DNA of 34,093 bases from Burkholderiales bacterium (GCA_022843705.1 JALHND010000019.1:1-34093), one strand, 5' to 3'; shown: positions 7,449 to 16,055, numbered from the stretch's first letter. Notes: generated from the sequence alone by a model not told the origin. Numbers and translations: made by a program.

Positions 7449-7766
7449 CTAGATGTGGCCGCTGGTCAGCAGCCGGCCGAGGAAAAAAATGCCGGTGGCG
7501 ATGAAGGCGAAGAGGATGAAATCCGGGATCTTGCTGTCGCGCTTGTCGCCGACCTGGGCGCCGCGCAGCGCCTTGACCACGAAAAACGCGGCGATGATCA
7601 GCACCACGACCATCATCGGCGCCTCGTACTGCGCGCTCCACAGCGCGCCGAGGCCCCTGGACAGCAGGCCGTTCTCGCGGAACAGGTGGTAGGCGGTGCC
7701 GCCGATGCCCAGCATGATCAGCGCGCCGACCAGCAGTGAACCCAGTGTGGTGAGCAGTGATTTCAT
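7449..7766 (-). CDS. Small three-segment membrane protein of unknown function
   Basis: A 105-residue protein with hydrophobic segments at about residues 5-26, 50-65 and 82-100, separated by short loops; the second loop is basic and charged (ALRGAQVGDKRDSKIPD). The ATG at 7766 has only a weak ribosome-binding site. I do not recognise a named family. It precedes the RidA gene on the same strand and is divergent from tsaB (116 bp gap). Conserved length and clean composition support a real gene. Confidence 0.65.
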   Translation of the reverse strand: MKSLLTTLGSLLVGALIMLGIGGTAYHLFRENGLLSRGLGALWSAQYEAPMMVVVLIIAAFFVVKALRGAQVGDKRDSKIPDFILFAFIATGIFFLGRLLTSGHI

Positions 7767-7850
7767 GGGGGGTGTCGGGTGTTCCGGTTGTTATTCTGGC
7801 AGGTCGAGATCACGGCTGCAGTATAACGCAGGCCGCGTGCCGCGGTCGGC

Positions 7851-7856
7851 TACAAT
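7851..7856 (+). promoter_or_regulatory. Candidate -10 element for the tsaB operon
   Basis: TACAAT lies 26 bases before the tsaB ATG in the divergent gap between the small membrane-protein gene and tsaB. A good -35 is not visible, so this is a weak call. Confidence 0.35.
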
Positions 7857-7882
7857 CGCCGGATGCGGCAGGCGGACGAATC

Positions 7883-8566
7883 ATGAACATACTGGCCCTC
7901 GATGCGTCGACGGAGCACTGCAGTGCGGCGGTGTGGCGCGACGGCGCGGTTTTTGAACGTTCGGCCCGTGCCGGGCAGACGCATTCCGAAATGCTGATCG
8001 CGATGGCGGACGCGGTGATGGCCGAGGCCGGCATCACACTGTCCCGGGTGTCCGGCATTGCCTTCGGCGCGGGTCCCGGTTCGTTCACCGGCCTGCGCGT
8101 GGCCTGCGCGGTGGCGCAGGGTCTGGCATTTCCCGCAGAAATTCCGCTGGCCGGCATCGGCACGCTGCAGGCGATGGCCGCCGGTTGCGGCGCCGATGCG
8201 GTGGTCTGCTGCCTTGATGCGCGCATGGGCGAGGTTTATCACGCAGCGTACCGGCGCGGGAGCGGGCAGGACAACGATGCCCATGCCGAAGTGTCGGCGC
8301 CACGGGTGTGTGCCCCTGCCGCGGTACCTGAACTGCCGGCGGGACGGTGGACGGCCTGCGGCAGCGGGTTTGCCGCATATGGCGATGCGCTGCGGCAGCG
8401 TTACGGCGATCAACTGGAAACCGTTCTGGACGGCCTGGTGCCGCAGGCCCGCGACATTGCGCGCCTGGCTGCGCCGGTGTTTGCCGCGGGCCGCGGAATT
8501 TCCGCGGATGCGGCGGCGCCGCTCTACATCCGTGACCGTGTCGCGCTGAAGACCAGCGAACGATGA
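7883..8566 (+). CDS. tsaB: tRNA threonylcarbamoyladenosine biosynthesis protein TsaB
   Basis: TsaB is the inactive paralogue/partner of TsaD in the complex that makes t6A37 on ANN-decoding tRNAs. The 227-residue protein begins with the ASKHA phosphate-1 loop ILALDASTEHCSAAV and has HSEMLIAMADAVMAEAG, GPGSFTGLRVACAVAQGLAF and a C-terminal APLYIRDRVALK, all typical. Start 7883 gives the canonical short N-terminus. The stop overlaps the rimI start as ATGA (8563-8566), so the two are translationally coupled. Confidence 0.95.
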   Translation: MNILALDASTEHCSAAVWRDGAVFERSARAGQTHSEMLIAMADAVMAEAGITLSRVSGIAFGAGPGSFTGLRVACAVAQGLAFPAEIPLAGIGTLQAMAAGCGADAVVCCLDARMGEVYHAAYRRGSGQDNDAHAEVSAPRVCAPAAVPELPAGRWTACGSGFAAYGDALRQRYGDQLETVLDGLVPQARDIARLAAPVFAAGRGISADAAAPLYIRDRVALKTSER

Positions 8567-9027
8567 GCGCGCAGCCTGACGCCATCCGTCGTTTCCGGCC
8601 GATGACCGTGGCGGACCTTGAACAGGTCGACGCCATCGAGCGCTCCGTCTACACCCATCCCTGGACCCGCGGCAATTTCACCGATTCGATCGAGGCCGGT
8701 TACCACTGCTGGCTGCTCGAGAATCGCGGCAGCATCGCCGGCTATTGCGTGGTGATGATCGCCGCCGGCGAGGCGCACCTGCTGAACCTGAGCATCGCGG
8801 CAGAACTGCAGCGGCGCGGGCTGGGCAGTGAACTGCTGGGTTTTGTCATCGCACTGGCGCGTGAACACGCTGCGGCGACGGTGTACCTTGAGGTGCGTGC
8901 ATCCAACAGCGCCGGCCGCGCGCTGTACGCGCGCCACGGTTTTTCCGAGATCGGCATGCGCCGGGACTATTACCCGCATGCCGCCGGCCGCGAGGACGCG
9001 GTGACCATGGAAAGGAAAATAGGATGA
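8563..9027 (+). CDS. rimI: Ribosomal protein S18 alanine N-acetyltransferase (GNAT)
   Basis: A 154-residue GNAT enzyme: IRRFRPMTVADLEQVDAIERSVY at the N-terminus, HPWTRGNFTDSI (RimI-specific), the acetyl-CoA motif LQRRGLGSELLGFVIALAREH and the C-terminal ARHGFSEIGMRRDYYPH with the catalytic-type Tyr. RimI acetylates the N-terminus of S18. It is bounded on both sides by 4-base ATGA overlaps, with tsaB before and the UDG after, an arrangement common in Proteobacteria. Confidence 0.93.
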   Translation: MSAQPDAIRRFRPMTVADLEQVDAIERSVYTHPWTRGNFTDSIEAGYHCWLLENRGSIAGYCVVMIAAGEAHLLNLSIAAELQRRGLGSELLGFVIALAREHAAATVYLEVRASNSAGRALYARHGFSEIGMRRDYYPHAAGREDAVTMERKIG

Positions 9028-9788
9028 CCCGGCCAGCGCCGTCAAGGCGCGACGAAATGCTGCGCGAAATGGGCATCGATCCGCGCTGGCGCCTGCGCAG
9101 CGCAGTGGCCGCGGCCACGACGGAAGCCGCCGCCGCGCCGGTGCCGTCTGGGCCCGCCGCCGGCGCGGCAGTCGATGCGCCATCGCCCCGGCCGGCGGCA
9201 GTACCCGGGCCCGGCTGGGAAGAACTGAAGGCCTCAGTTGCGTCCTGCACCGCCTGCGGGCTGCACGTCAAACGCAACAAGACCGTGTTCGGCGTGGGTG
9301 ACGAACGGGCGGACTGGCTGTTCATCGGCGAAGGCCCGGGCGCGGACGAGGATGCGCAGGGCGAGCCTTTTGTCGGCCAGGCCGGAAAACTCCTCGACAA
9401 CATGCTGGCGGCTATCGATCTGCGCCGCGGTGCCAACGTCTACATTGCGAACATCGTCAAGTGCCGTCCGCCGGGCAACCGCAACCCGGCGCCGGAGGAG
9501 GCGCAGGCCTGTTCCTCCCACCTGCAGCGGCAGATCGAGCTGATCCGCCCGAAGCTGATCATCGCCCTGGGCAAGGTGGCCGCGGTCAATCTGCTGGGCC
9601 GCGATGCCAGCATTGCCGCGCTGCGCGGGCAGGTGCACGAACACCGCGGCATACCGCTGATAGTCACTTATCACCCGGCGTACCTGCTGCGCACGCTGAG
9701 CGACAAGGCCAAGGCCTGGCAGGATCTCTGTTTTGCGGTGGATACCATGCGCGGACTGCAGGCTGCCGCGCGGACCGGCGCCGGCTGA
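9024..9788 (+). CDS. Type 4 (Fe-S) uracil-DNA glycosylase
   Basis: A 254-residue protein: a low-complexity Ala/Pro-rich N-terminal tail (about 30-65) followed by the UDG domain. Motif A is GEGPGADEDAQGEPFVGQAG and motif B contains TYHPAYLLR. Four cysteines fit a 4Fe-4S cluster: CTAC (about 74-77), KCRPPGNRNP and the Cys in EEAQACSSH. Family 4 enzymes remove uracil from DNA; in Proteobacteria this gene is often annotated from its similarity to a phage SPO1 DNA polymerase N-terminal region. It closes the tsaB-rimI-UDG operon. ATG 9024 overlaps the rimI stop. Confidence 0.93.
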   Translation: MTRPAPSRRDEMLREMGIDPRWRLRSAVAAATTEAAAAPVPSGPAAGAAVDAPSPRPAAVPGPGWEELKASVASCTACGLHVKRNKTVFGVGDERADWLFIGEGPGADEDAQGEPFVGQAGKLLDNMLAAIDLRRGANVYIANIVKCRPPGNRNPAPEEAQACSSHLQRQIELIRPKLIIALGKVAAVNLLGRDASIAALRGQVHEHRGIPLIVTYHPAYLLRTLSDKAKAWQDLCFAVDTMRGLQAAARTGAG

Positions 9789-9968
9789 TCCAATTTGGTT
9801 GCTGCAGGACGTCGGCATATCGGAAGATTTTGCGGTAAAGTGCCAGCGCACCCGGATCAGGCATGCGCAGCAAAAGCGCCCGGCCGGTTGCAGCGACTGG
9901 AGGAGCACACTTGAGGCACCGCATCGGTTTCACCCGCGGACCGCGGCAGGCATCCGGAGGCGCAAGGC

Positions 9969-11471
9969 ATGATTGATGCGATGGTTGCCGGTCTCGCGGC
10001 ACTGCTGACGCCGCAGGCGCTGCTGTTCATGTTCATCGGCGTGGTCTACGGCCTCGTCATCGGCATCCTGCCCGGCCTCGGCGGTGTTGTCGCGATGGCG
10101 CTGCTGTTGCCGTTCACCTACGGTTTCGAGACCGCGGCGACCCTGGCATTGCTGCTGGGCGCGCACATCGCGACCATCTGGGGCGACTCGGTGACCAGCA
10201 TCCTGTTCAGCGTGCCGGGCTCGGCAAAGGGTCTTGCGCTGTGTTTCGACGGTTATCCGATGACCAAGCAGGGACAGGCGAAACGCGCGCTGGCGGCTTC
10301 CGCCACCGGCGCACTGCTCGGCGGCATCATCGGCGCGATTTTCCTCGCGCTGTGCATTCCGCTGATCCGTCCCGTGATCCTCGCGCTGGGCCCCAGCGAA
10401 TATCTGATGATGGCGCTGTGGGGGCTGACCGTGATCGCCACCTTCAGCGAGGGTTCGCTGATGAAAGGGCTGACTGCCAGCGTGCTCGGTGTACTGGTGG
10501 CCTTCATCGGCATGGACGTGGTGACCGCGACGCCGCGATTCACCTTCGGCAGCGATTTCCTGATGGAGGGCATTTCCTTCCCGGTGGCGATGATCGGACT
10601 GTTCGCCGTTTCGGAGATGATGAAGCTGGCGATCAAGGGCACACCCATCGTCGACCGCTCGCTGGTGAAGGAGGAGAGCACGGTGTGGCAGGGTGTCTGC
10701 GACGCGTTCCGTCACTGGTGGCTGGTAGTGCGCTCGAGCCTGCTGGGCCTGTGGATCGGCGTGCTGCCGGGCGTCGGCGCGAGTGTTGCCGGTCTTGCCG
10801 CCTATGCCCAGGCGGCGCAGACCTCGAAAACCCCGGAGCGTTTCGGCAAGGGCGCCGTCGAGGGCGTCATTGCGCCGGATGCGACGATGGGTGCCAACGA
10901 GGGCGGCGGTCTGATGCCGACCCTGGCCTTCGGCATTCCGGGCGGCGAGAGCATGGCGATCCTGCTGGTGGCCTTCATCGGCCTCGGCGTGGTGCCGGGC
11001 CCGGACATGCTGACCAAGAACCTCGACCTGGTGTTCAGCATGGTGTGGATCATCGTCATCGGCAACATCCTGGTCACCCTCATCGGCCTCGGCATCACGC
11101 CCTGGCTGGCGCGGCTGCCCTCGCTGCAGGCCAACCTGATGGTACCGATCGTGCTCTCCGTGTGTTTCGTCGGCGCCTATGCCACGCGCGGCCATATCGA
11201 GGATGTGCTGGTCGCCGCGGTGTTCGGCGTGGTCGGCTACCTGATGGACAAGTACCGCTACTCGCGCGCCAATTTCGTCATCGGCATGGTGCTGGCGGTG
11301 ATGATCGAGCGCAACCTGCACATCTCGCTGACGCTGTACGGCAGGGACTTCCTGCTCGAGCGGCCGATCGCGCTGGCGATGCTTGCTTTCGTGGTGATCA
11401 CCGCCGCACTGCCCTTCATCCGCAACTGGCGACGCCGCAAATTGGCGCAGGCGGCGGGGGCGCAGTCATGA
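9969..11471 (+). CDS. tctA: Tripartite tricarboxylate transporter, large permease TctA
   Basis: A 500-residue inner-membrane protein with about 10-12 hydrophobic segments. TctA-family marks are FIGVVYGLVIGILPGLGGVVAMALLLPFTY near the N-terminus, GDSVTSILFSVPGSA, GVLPGVGASVAGLAAYAQA, ATMGANEGGGLMPTLAFGIPGGESMAILL and the repeated glycine-proline motifs of an inverted-repeat carrier. It is preceded by GGAGGCG (9956-9962), a good ribosome-binding site. It forms a secondary, ion-coupled carrier with TctB and relies on the periplasmic binding protein TctC; substrates are organic acids, not identifiable here. The stop overlaps tctB as ATGA. Confidence 0.95.
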   Translation: MIDAMVAGLAALLTPQALLFMFIGVVYGLVIGILPGLGGVVAMALLLPFTYGFETAATLALLLGAHIATIWGDSVTSILFSVPGSAKGLALCFDGYPMTKQGQAKRALAASATGALLGGIIGAIFLALCIPLIRPVILALGPSEYLMMALWGLTVIATFSEGSLMKGLTASVLGVLVAFIGMDVVTATPRFTFGSDFLMEGISFPVAMIGLFAVSEMMKLAIKGTPIVDRSLVKEESTVWQGVCDAFRHWWLVVRSSLLGLWIGVLPGVGASVAGLAAYAQAAQTSKTPERFGKGAVEGVIAPDATMGANEGGGLMPTLAFGIPGGESMAILLVAFIGLGVVPGPDMLTKNLDLVFSMVWIIVIGNILVTLIGLGITPWLARLPSLQANLMVPIVLSVCFVGAYATRGHIEDVLVAAVFGVVGYLMDKYRYSRANFVIGMVLAVMIERNLHISLTLYGRDFLLERPIALAMLAFVVITAALPFIRNWRRRKLAQAAGAQS

Positions 11472-11971
11472 GCCGCCATGCGCAGGAAAACCTGGCCTCC
11501 GTGCTGCTGCTGGCGGTGTTCGCCGGTGTCATCGTGCTGTGCCAGGATTTCGGTCCGCGTGCGCGGATGATCCCGCTGCCGCTGGCGGTTTTCGGCATCG
11601 TGCTGACCCTGATCCAGCTGGCCTGGCACAACTTCGGTTCGCCGGAAAACCTGCAGATGGACATGATCTCCGTTCACGGCCCGGATGTGCTGACCGGCGA
11701 TGCGCCGGTGGTGCGGGCCAGCGGACCGGCCTGGCTGCGCGAGGTGAAGGCCTACGGCATGGTCGGCGTGCTGCTGGCGCTGATCTTCACGGTCGGCGTG
11801 ATGCCTTCAGCCTTCCTCTTCACCGCCGGTTATTTCATCGTCACCCGCTACTGCTCCTGGCCGCTCAGCCTGGCTTATGCCGCGATGCTGACCGTGTCCC
11901 TGTACCTGCTGTTCGTGGTGGCGCTGGAAATGCAGCTGTATCACGGCCTGCTGGCGCCACTGTTTCAGTAA
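11468..11971 (+). CDS. tctB: Tripartite tricarboxylate transporter, small permease TctB
   Basis: A 167-residue membrane protein with four predicted segments at about 12-26, 36-52, 96-117 and 121-160 (the last long enough for two), and a loop rich in charged residues between the second and third. This two-pairs layout is typical of TctB, which is poorly conserved in sequence. Identity rests mainly on its position between tctA (4-base overlap) and tctC (23-bp gap). TctB is the small accessory subunit of the carrier. Confidence 0.88.
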   Translation: MSRHAQENLASVLLLAVFAGVIVLCQDFGPRARMIPLPLAVFGIVLTLIQLAWHNFGSPENLQMDMISVHGPDVLTGDAPVVRASGPAWLREVKAYGMVGVLLALIFTVGVMPSAFLFTAGYFIVTRYCSWPLSLAYAAMLTVSLYLLFVVALEMQLYHGLLAPLFQ

Positions 11972-11994
11972 AAACTCATCCGGAGGAGACCGCA

Positions 11995-13017
11995 ATGCAG
12001 ACGACGCGCAGAAAACTGGTGTTGGCCGGTGCCATGGCACCGGTGGTGCTGGGAATGCCGGGCAGGGTATTTGCCCAGGCCGGCAGTTACTACAAGGACA
12101 AGGTCATCATCATCAACGTCGCCGGCGGCGCCGCCGGCGGACATACGCGTTATGCGCGCATGCTGCAGCCGTACCTGCAGAAACACACGGGCGCACGCGA
12201 GGTGCGCGTGGTCAACATGCCGGGCGGCGGCGGGCTGAAGGCCGCCAACCACATCTGGCGCGTCAAGCCCGGCAGTCCGGAAATTTTCTTCGGCAATGTG
12301 TCGACGCTGATTCTCGCGCCGCTGGCCGGCAGTGCCGGCGCCCAGTCCTTCGATCCGGTGAAGTTCAACTACCTTGGCCGCGTGACCAGCGAGCCGCGGG
12401 TGCTCAGCGTCGGCGGCAAGTCGGCGATCAAGACCATCCAGGACGTGCAGAAACTCAAACGTCCCTTCGTGTTCCCGTCGCAGGGCACCGATGAGGACTT
12501 CTACACCATGGCCGTGCTTGGCGACGCGCTGGGCTTCAAGGTCAAGGCCGTGACCGGTTACGAGGGTAATGCCGACACTTCGCTGGCGGTGATCAAGGGC
12601 GACGGCGACGGCCACATCACCGGCTGGAGCGAATCGCTGGGGCCGATCCGTTCCGGCGACAAGAACCCGATCCTGATGGTGACCTCGCAGCCCTCGCCGG
12701 ACTATCCGCAGATCCCGATTGCCCTCAACATCGCGCCGGCCTCGAAGCGTGCCACGGTGCAGGCGATGGCGACCATCCTCGAAACCCACCGCAGCTACAT
12801 CGGACCGCCCAACATGGATCCGCAGGCGATTGCCGCCTTCCGTGCCGCGGTGACTGCGGCGCTGAACGATCCCGACCTGATCGCCGAGTCGAAGAAGGGC
12901 GAGCGGCCGGTGGCGCCGATGGAGGGGGCGATCCAGCAGAAGCGGGTGGCTGAACTGGCCAAGTCCAGCGCCAGCCTCGAACCGATCCTGAAGGCGGCGG
13001 TCAAGGAAATCCAGTAA
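11995..13017 (+). CDS. tctC: TTT periplasmic substrate-binding protein TctC (Bug family)
   Basis: A 340-residue exported solute receptor with strong GGAGGAG upstream. The leader (TTRRKLVLAGAMAPVVLGMPG, cleavage probable after VFAQA at about 28) contains RRKLVLAG, a near-Tat pattern, so Tat export is possible. The mature protein shows Bug-family structure with IIINVAGGAAGGHTRYARML, then VRVVNMPGGGGLKAANHIW and the second lobe FVFPSQGTDEDFYTMAV. The common Bug ligand-binding loop is altered here, and an acidic, polar pocket (GYEGNADTSLAV) hints at an unusual ligand. It lies between the permease genes and the AraC regulator. Confidence 0.92.
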   Translation: MQTTRRKLVLAGAMAPVVLGMPGRVFAQAGSYYKDKVIIINVAGGAAGGHTRYARMLQPYLQKHTGAREVRVVNMPGGGGLKAANHIWRVKPGSPEIFFGNVSTLILAPLAGSAGAQSFDPVKFNYLGRVTSEPRVLSVGGKSAIKTIQDVQKLKRPFVFPSQGTDEDFYTMAVLGDALGFKVKAVTGYEGNADTSLAVIKGDGDGHITGWSESLGPIRSGDKNPILMVTSQPSPDYPQIPIALNIAPASKRATVQAMATILETHRSYIGPPNMDPQAIAAFRAAVTAALNDPDLIAESKKGERPVAPMEGAIQQKRVAELAKSSASLEPILKAAVKEIQ

Positions 13018-13039
13018 GCCGCGGTGCGGGGCGGGCGCG

Positions 13040-13945
13040 ATGACGCGGGCGATCAGGACCTACACGCCCGCGGATCGCGCCGCCGGCCCCGATTTCTGGA
13101 TTCGCGACGAAACCAGCATCACCCGCATCGCCGAGGCGCACCGCCACGACTATTTCCAGGTGCAGCTGAACCTGGCGGGAAAGACCGAACACCACATCGC
13201 GGCGGCGGTGCGGCCGCTGGGCCCCGGGGGACTCAGCTTCGTGTTGCCGTACCGGGTGCACCGCGTGCCGCATCCGCCGCGCTCGAAGTTCTATGTGCTC
13301 AGCTTCAATCTCCGTTTCCTGCGGCCGGAACTCGACGTCGATCCACTCGACCTCGAAGACGTGCCGCTGTCGCAGGCCCCCGAACTGGCACCTTTCCTGT
13401 TCCAGGAATACATGGATTTCCGCCTCTCCGGCGGCGATCTGGCACTGGCGCGGGATACCTGCCGGCGCATGGCGGCGGAAAACGTGCGGCGGCGTTACGG
13501 TTCGGCTGAGCTGATCCGCGGCTGCCTGCTGCTGCTGCTCGGCACCGTCTGCGGAAGCCACGAACGCGGTATCGCAAGACTGGCGGCCGGCAAGGCGCAG
13601 CGTGCCAGCCGTCGCGACGCGCTGGCGCGGGTTGTGCGCCATGTCCGCGAAAATCTCGGGCGGCGGCTGCAACTGGCCGATGCGGCCGCCGCCGCCGACC
13701 TGTCGCCGAACTACCTGGCCCACCTGATCAAGAAGGAAACCGGCCGGACCTTTGTCGACCTCGTCACCGAACGGCGCATGGAGAAGGCGCGCGAACTGCT
13801 GGCGCACACCGACCGCCGCATCGGCGAGATCGCGCGCGCCACCGGTTTCGAGGACGAAGCCTATTTTGCGCGCCGTTTCCGCCAGCGCTACACCGTCTCG
13901 CCCAGCCAGTTCCGGGCACGGTATGCGATGTCAGGAAAATCCTGA
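13040..13945 (+). CDS. AraC-family transcriptional regulator
   Basis: A 301-residue protein: an N-terminal cupin-like sensor domain (about 20-120; AEAHRHDYFQVQLNLAG, HRVPHP) and a C-terminal double helix-turn-helix (about 200-297) with LQLADAAAAADLSPNYLAHLIKKETG, then RRIGEIARATGFEDEAYFARRFRQRYTVSPSQFR. It sits 22 bp after tctC and 84 bp before the flavoprotein gene, so it most likely controls the transporter and the oxidoreductase in response to the imported acid. Its stop is part of a short palindrome (13931-13945). Effector is unknown. Confidence 0.92.
   Translation: MTRAIRTYTPADRAAGPDFWIRDETSITRIAEAHRHDYFQVQLNLAGKTEHHIAAAVRPLGPGGLSFVLPYRVHRVPHPPRSKFYVLSFNLRFLRPELDVDPLDLEDVPLSQAPELAPFLFQEYMDFRLSGGDLALARDTCRRMAAENVRRRYGSAELIRGCLLLLLGTVCGSHERGIARLAAGKAQRASRRDALARVVRHVRENLGRRLQLADAAAAADLSPNYLAHLIKKETGRTFVDLVTERRMEKARELLAHTDRRIGEIARATGFEDEAYFARRFRQRYTVSPSQFRARYAMSGKS
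13931..13945. repeat. Short palindrome at the end of the AraC-regulator gene
   Basis: TCAGGAAAATCCTGA is a perfect 6-base inverted repeat around AAA, and its last three bases are the regulator's stop codon. It is followed by A residues, not T, so it does not look like an intrinsic terminator for the plus strand. Possibly an operator near the flavoprotein gene, or chance. Confidence 0.35.
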
Positions 13946-14029
13946 AAAAACACCATCGCGTCACTGGTTTCCGGGCAGGTCGGGCTTTAGCATGAGATCT
14001 GTTGCGAATACCGTGGGAGTGGTTCAGGC

Positions 14030-15766
14030 ATGAGCGCAAGCGGAGACAGTTTTCAGCGGATCGACACCGACGTGCTGGTCGTCGGCGGCGGCGTCGCCGG
14101 CAGCATGGCGGCGATCCCGGCGCTGGAGGCCGGCTTGAAGGTGGTGATCTGCGAAAAGGGCAAGGTGCTCGACCACTGCGGCAGCATCGGCTGCGGCGTC
14201 GACCACTACCTGACGATCATGGATTCAGGTCCGGAGTGGGACACGCCGGAATTCCTGCTGAAACACGTGCCCGAACTGACCGACGGCATCGTCGACATGG
14301 CGGTGGCGGGGCGGGTGATCCACGAGATGCCGCGCATCTTCCGCAAGATCGAATCCCTGGGGGTCGATTTCCGCGACCGCCAGACCGGCGACTATTACCG
14401 GCTGCGCTCCTTCGGGCTGCCGGGGACCTACCACATCAACTTCGACGGCACCGATTTCAAGAAACACCTCGGCGAACGCGTGCGCAAGGGCAAGGCGACG
14501 GTGCTGATGCGCACGATGGTGGTCCAGTTGCTGGTCCGGGACAACCGCGCCTATGGTGCGGTGGCCTTCAATTTCCGCAGCGGCGAATGGACGGTGATCC
14601 GCGCGAAGGCCGTGGTGCTGGCTGCGGGCGACGTCAACCGCATTTCGAAGAATGCCTCGGGCCTGGCCTTCGATTCCTGGCATATCCCGTACAACACCGG
14701 GGACGCGCAGGCGATGGGTTACCACGCCGGTGCGCAGCTGGCGAACATGGAATCGGTGGAGGCGACGCTGACACCGAAAGGCTTCTCCTGCCAGGGACTC
14801 AACGCGCTGGTCAGCCTCGGCGCCTGGTTCGTCAACAAGGCCGGCGAACGTTTCATGTTCAAGTATGACAAAAAGGGGGAGAACGCCCGCCGCGCGGTGA
14901 TCGCCGACGGCGTGATCAACGAATACCTGCTCGGCAACGGTCCGATCTACCTCGACTGCCGCCACCTGCCGCAGGACATGCTCGACCGCATGGAACACAC
15001 GCTGCAGGTCGATCGTTACACGCTGCCGGCGTATTACCAGCAGAAGGGTGTCAATTTCCGCGAGGAGCTGGTCGAGGTGTCGGTGTCCGAACTGAGCATC
15101 CGCCGCAGCGGCGTCTATTTCCGCGGCAGCGGCCTGTCGGTGGACATCAACGGCGAGACCGCGGTCGAGGCGTTGTTCGCCGCCGGCGACTGCGCGACGG
15201 TCAGCGGCGGCATCTCCGGCGCCGCGGTGCTGGGACATATCGCCGGCGAGGGTGTGGTGCGGCGCATCCGCGCAGGCGGCGGGGCGCTGCCCGATCCGGA
15301 TCCGCGGATGCTGGAGCAGGTGCGTGCGCAGTCCGAGGCGCATCTGCAGCAGCCCGACGGCATGCCCTGGAAGGATTACGAGGAGGCGACGCGGCAGACG
15401 GTCAGCGATTACGTCGGCGTGCGCCGCGACGAACGCGGGCTGAAGCTGGCGCTGGACACGCTGCGCGCGCTGGCCCTGCGCGACCCGCAACTGCGGGCCG
15501 ATGACCTGCACGGCTTGATGCGCGTGCACGAGGCGCGGAACATCCGCATGAACGCGGAGATGATGGCCACCGCCTCGCTGGCGCGGCAGGAAACGCGCAC
15601 CGGATCCTCGCACTTCCGCATGGATTTCCCGCAAACAGACGACCGCAACTGGCGCAAGTTCGTCATCGTCGAGCGCGGCAGCAACGGTCCGGTGACACGC
15701 ACGCTGTCCACCGACCGGCCACTGTCCGCGGCATTCAGCCGCGGCAATGCCGCGGTGGCGGCCTGA
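14030..15766 (+). CDS. AprA-like FAD-dependent oxidoreductase (adenylylsulfate reductase alpha / fumarate reductase superfamily)
   Basis: A 578-residue flavoprotein with a Rossmann FAD start DVLVVGGGVAGSMAAIPALEAG (residues about 14-35), KVVICEKGK, and the second FAD block LFAAGDCATVSGGISGAAVLGHIAGE (about 385-410). The segment DSWHIPYNTGDAQAMGYHAGAQL aligns by eye with the AprA pattern W-x-x-P-[FY]-N-T-G followed by a methionine-rich helix. The helical C-terminus (about 460-540) matches the Apr/FrdA capping and linker region. The next gene encodes an AprB-like ferredoxin, so the pair is probably a heterodimeric cytoplasmic redox enzyme. With no sat, qmo or dsr genes, and next to a TTT importer, sulfite oxidation or APS reduction is unlikely; an unknown organic acid or its CoA/other derivative is more plausible. 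Start follows GGGAG. Confidence 0.85.
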   Translation: MSASGDSFQRIDTDVLVVGGGVAGSMAAIPALEAGLKVVICEKGKVLDHCGSIGCGVDHYLTIMDSGPEWDTPEFLLKHVPELTDGIVDMAVAGRVIHEMPRIFRKIESLGVDFRDRQTGDYYRLRSFGLPGTYHINFDGTDFKKHLGERVRKGKATVLMRTMVVQLLVRDNRAYGAVAFNFRSGEWTVIRAKAVVLAAGDVNRISKNASGLAFDSWHIPYNTGDAQAMGYHAGAQLANMESVEATLTPKGFSCQGLNALVSLGAWFVNKAGERFMFKYDKKGENARRAVIADGVINEYLLGNGPIYLDCRHLPQDMLDRMEHTLQVDRYTLPAYYQQKGVNFREELVEVSVSELSIRRSGVYFRGSGLSVDINGETAVEALFAAGDCATVSGGISGAAVLGHIAGEGVVRRIRAGGGALPDPDPRMLEQVRAQSEAHLQQPDGMPWKDYEEATRQTVSDYVGVRRDERGLKLALDTLRALALRDPQLRADDLHGLMRVHEARNIRMNAEMMATASLARQETRTGSSHFRMDFPQTDDRNWRKFVIVERGSNGPVTRTLSTDRPLSAAFSRGNAAVAA

Positions 15767-15776
15767 GGAGCGCGTG

Positions 15777-16055
15777 ATGGGTGCCGCCAACAAGAACGTG
15801 TTCAATCCGATCCGCATCAATCCCGAGACCTGCGTCAAATGCAATCTTTGTGACTGGATCTGCCCCGGCGACCTGATCTACAAGGACGAGGACAACCGCG
15901 AGACGCTGCCGGTGATCAAGTACCCGGACGAATGCTGGTACTGTGGCCTGTGCCAGTCGATCTGCCCGACCCAGGCCATCACGGTCGTGTTTCCGGAGCA
16001 GATGATCCACAACAAGACCGACGTGTTGTCGCTGCTCGGCAAGGTGCACGGCTAA
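15777..16055 (+). CDS. AprB-like 2x[4Fe-4S] ferredoxin subunit
   Basis: A 92-residue protein with two CxxCxxCxxxCP motifs: CVKCNLCDWICP (about 19-30) and CWYCGLCQSICP (about 52-63), each expected to ligate a 4Fe-4S cluster. The spacing insert DLIYKDEDNRETLPVIKYPDE and the PDECWYC..ICPTQAI wording resemble AprB (family pattern PEACWECYSCIKICP), but the long AprB C-terminal tail is missing (AprB is about 150 residues). ATG 15777 is chosen because GAGGAG (15765-15770) precedes it. It overlaps nothing, follows the flavoprotein by 10 bp, and would pass electrons between the FAD and an acceptor. Confidence 0.9.
   Translation: MGAANKNVFNPIRINPETCVKCNLCDWICPGDLIYKDEDNRETLPVIKYPDECWYCGLCQSICPTQAITVVFPEQMIHNKTDVLSLLGKVHG

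Noticed and set aside
10241-11971. A single long frame across tctA and tctB suggesting a fusion
   Set aside because: The upstream part is an out-of-frame shadow of tctA; the true tctB starts at 11468 with an ATGA overlap.
13931-13951. Palindrome followed by an A-run as an intrinsic terminator
   Set aside because: A terminator for the plus strand needs a T-run after the stem; here it is A. On the minus strand no gene ends there.
14030-16055. AprAB assigned as dissimilatory adenylylsulfate reductase
   Set aside because: No sat, qmo or dsr genes, a shortened AprB partner, and a carboxylate importer next door make this name unsafe.
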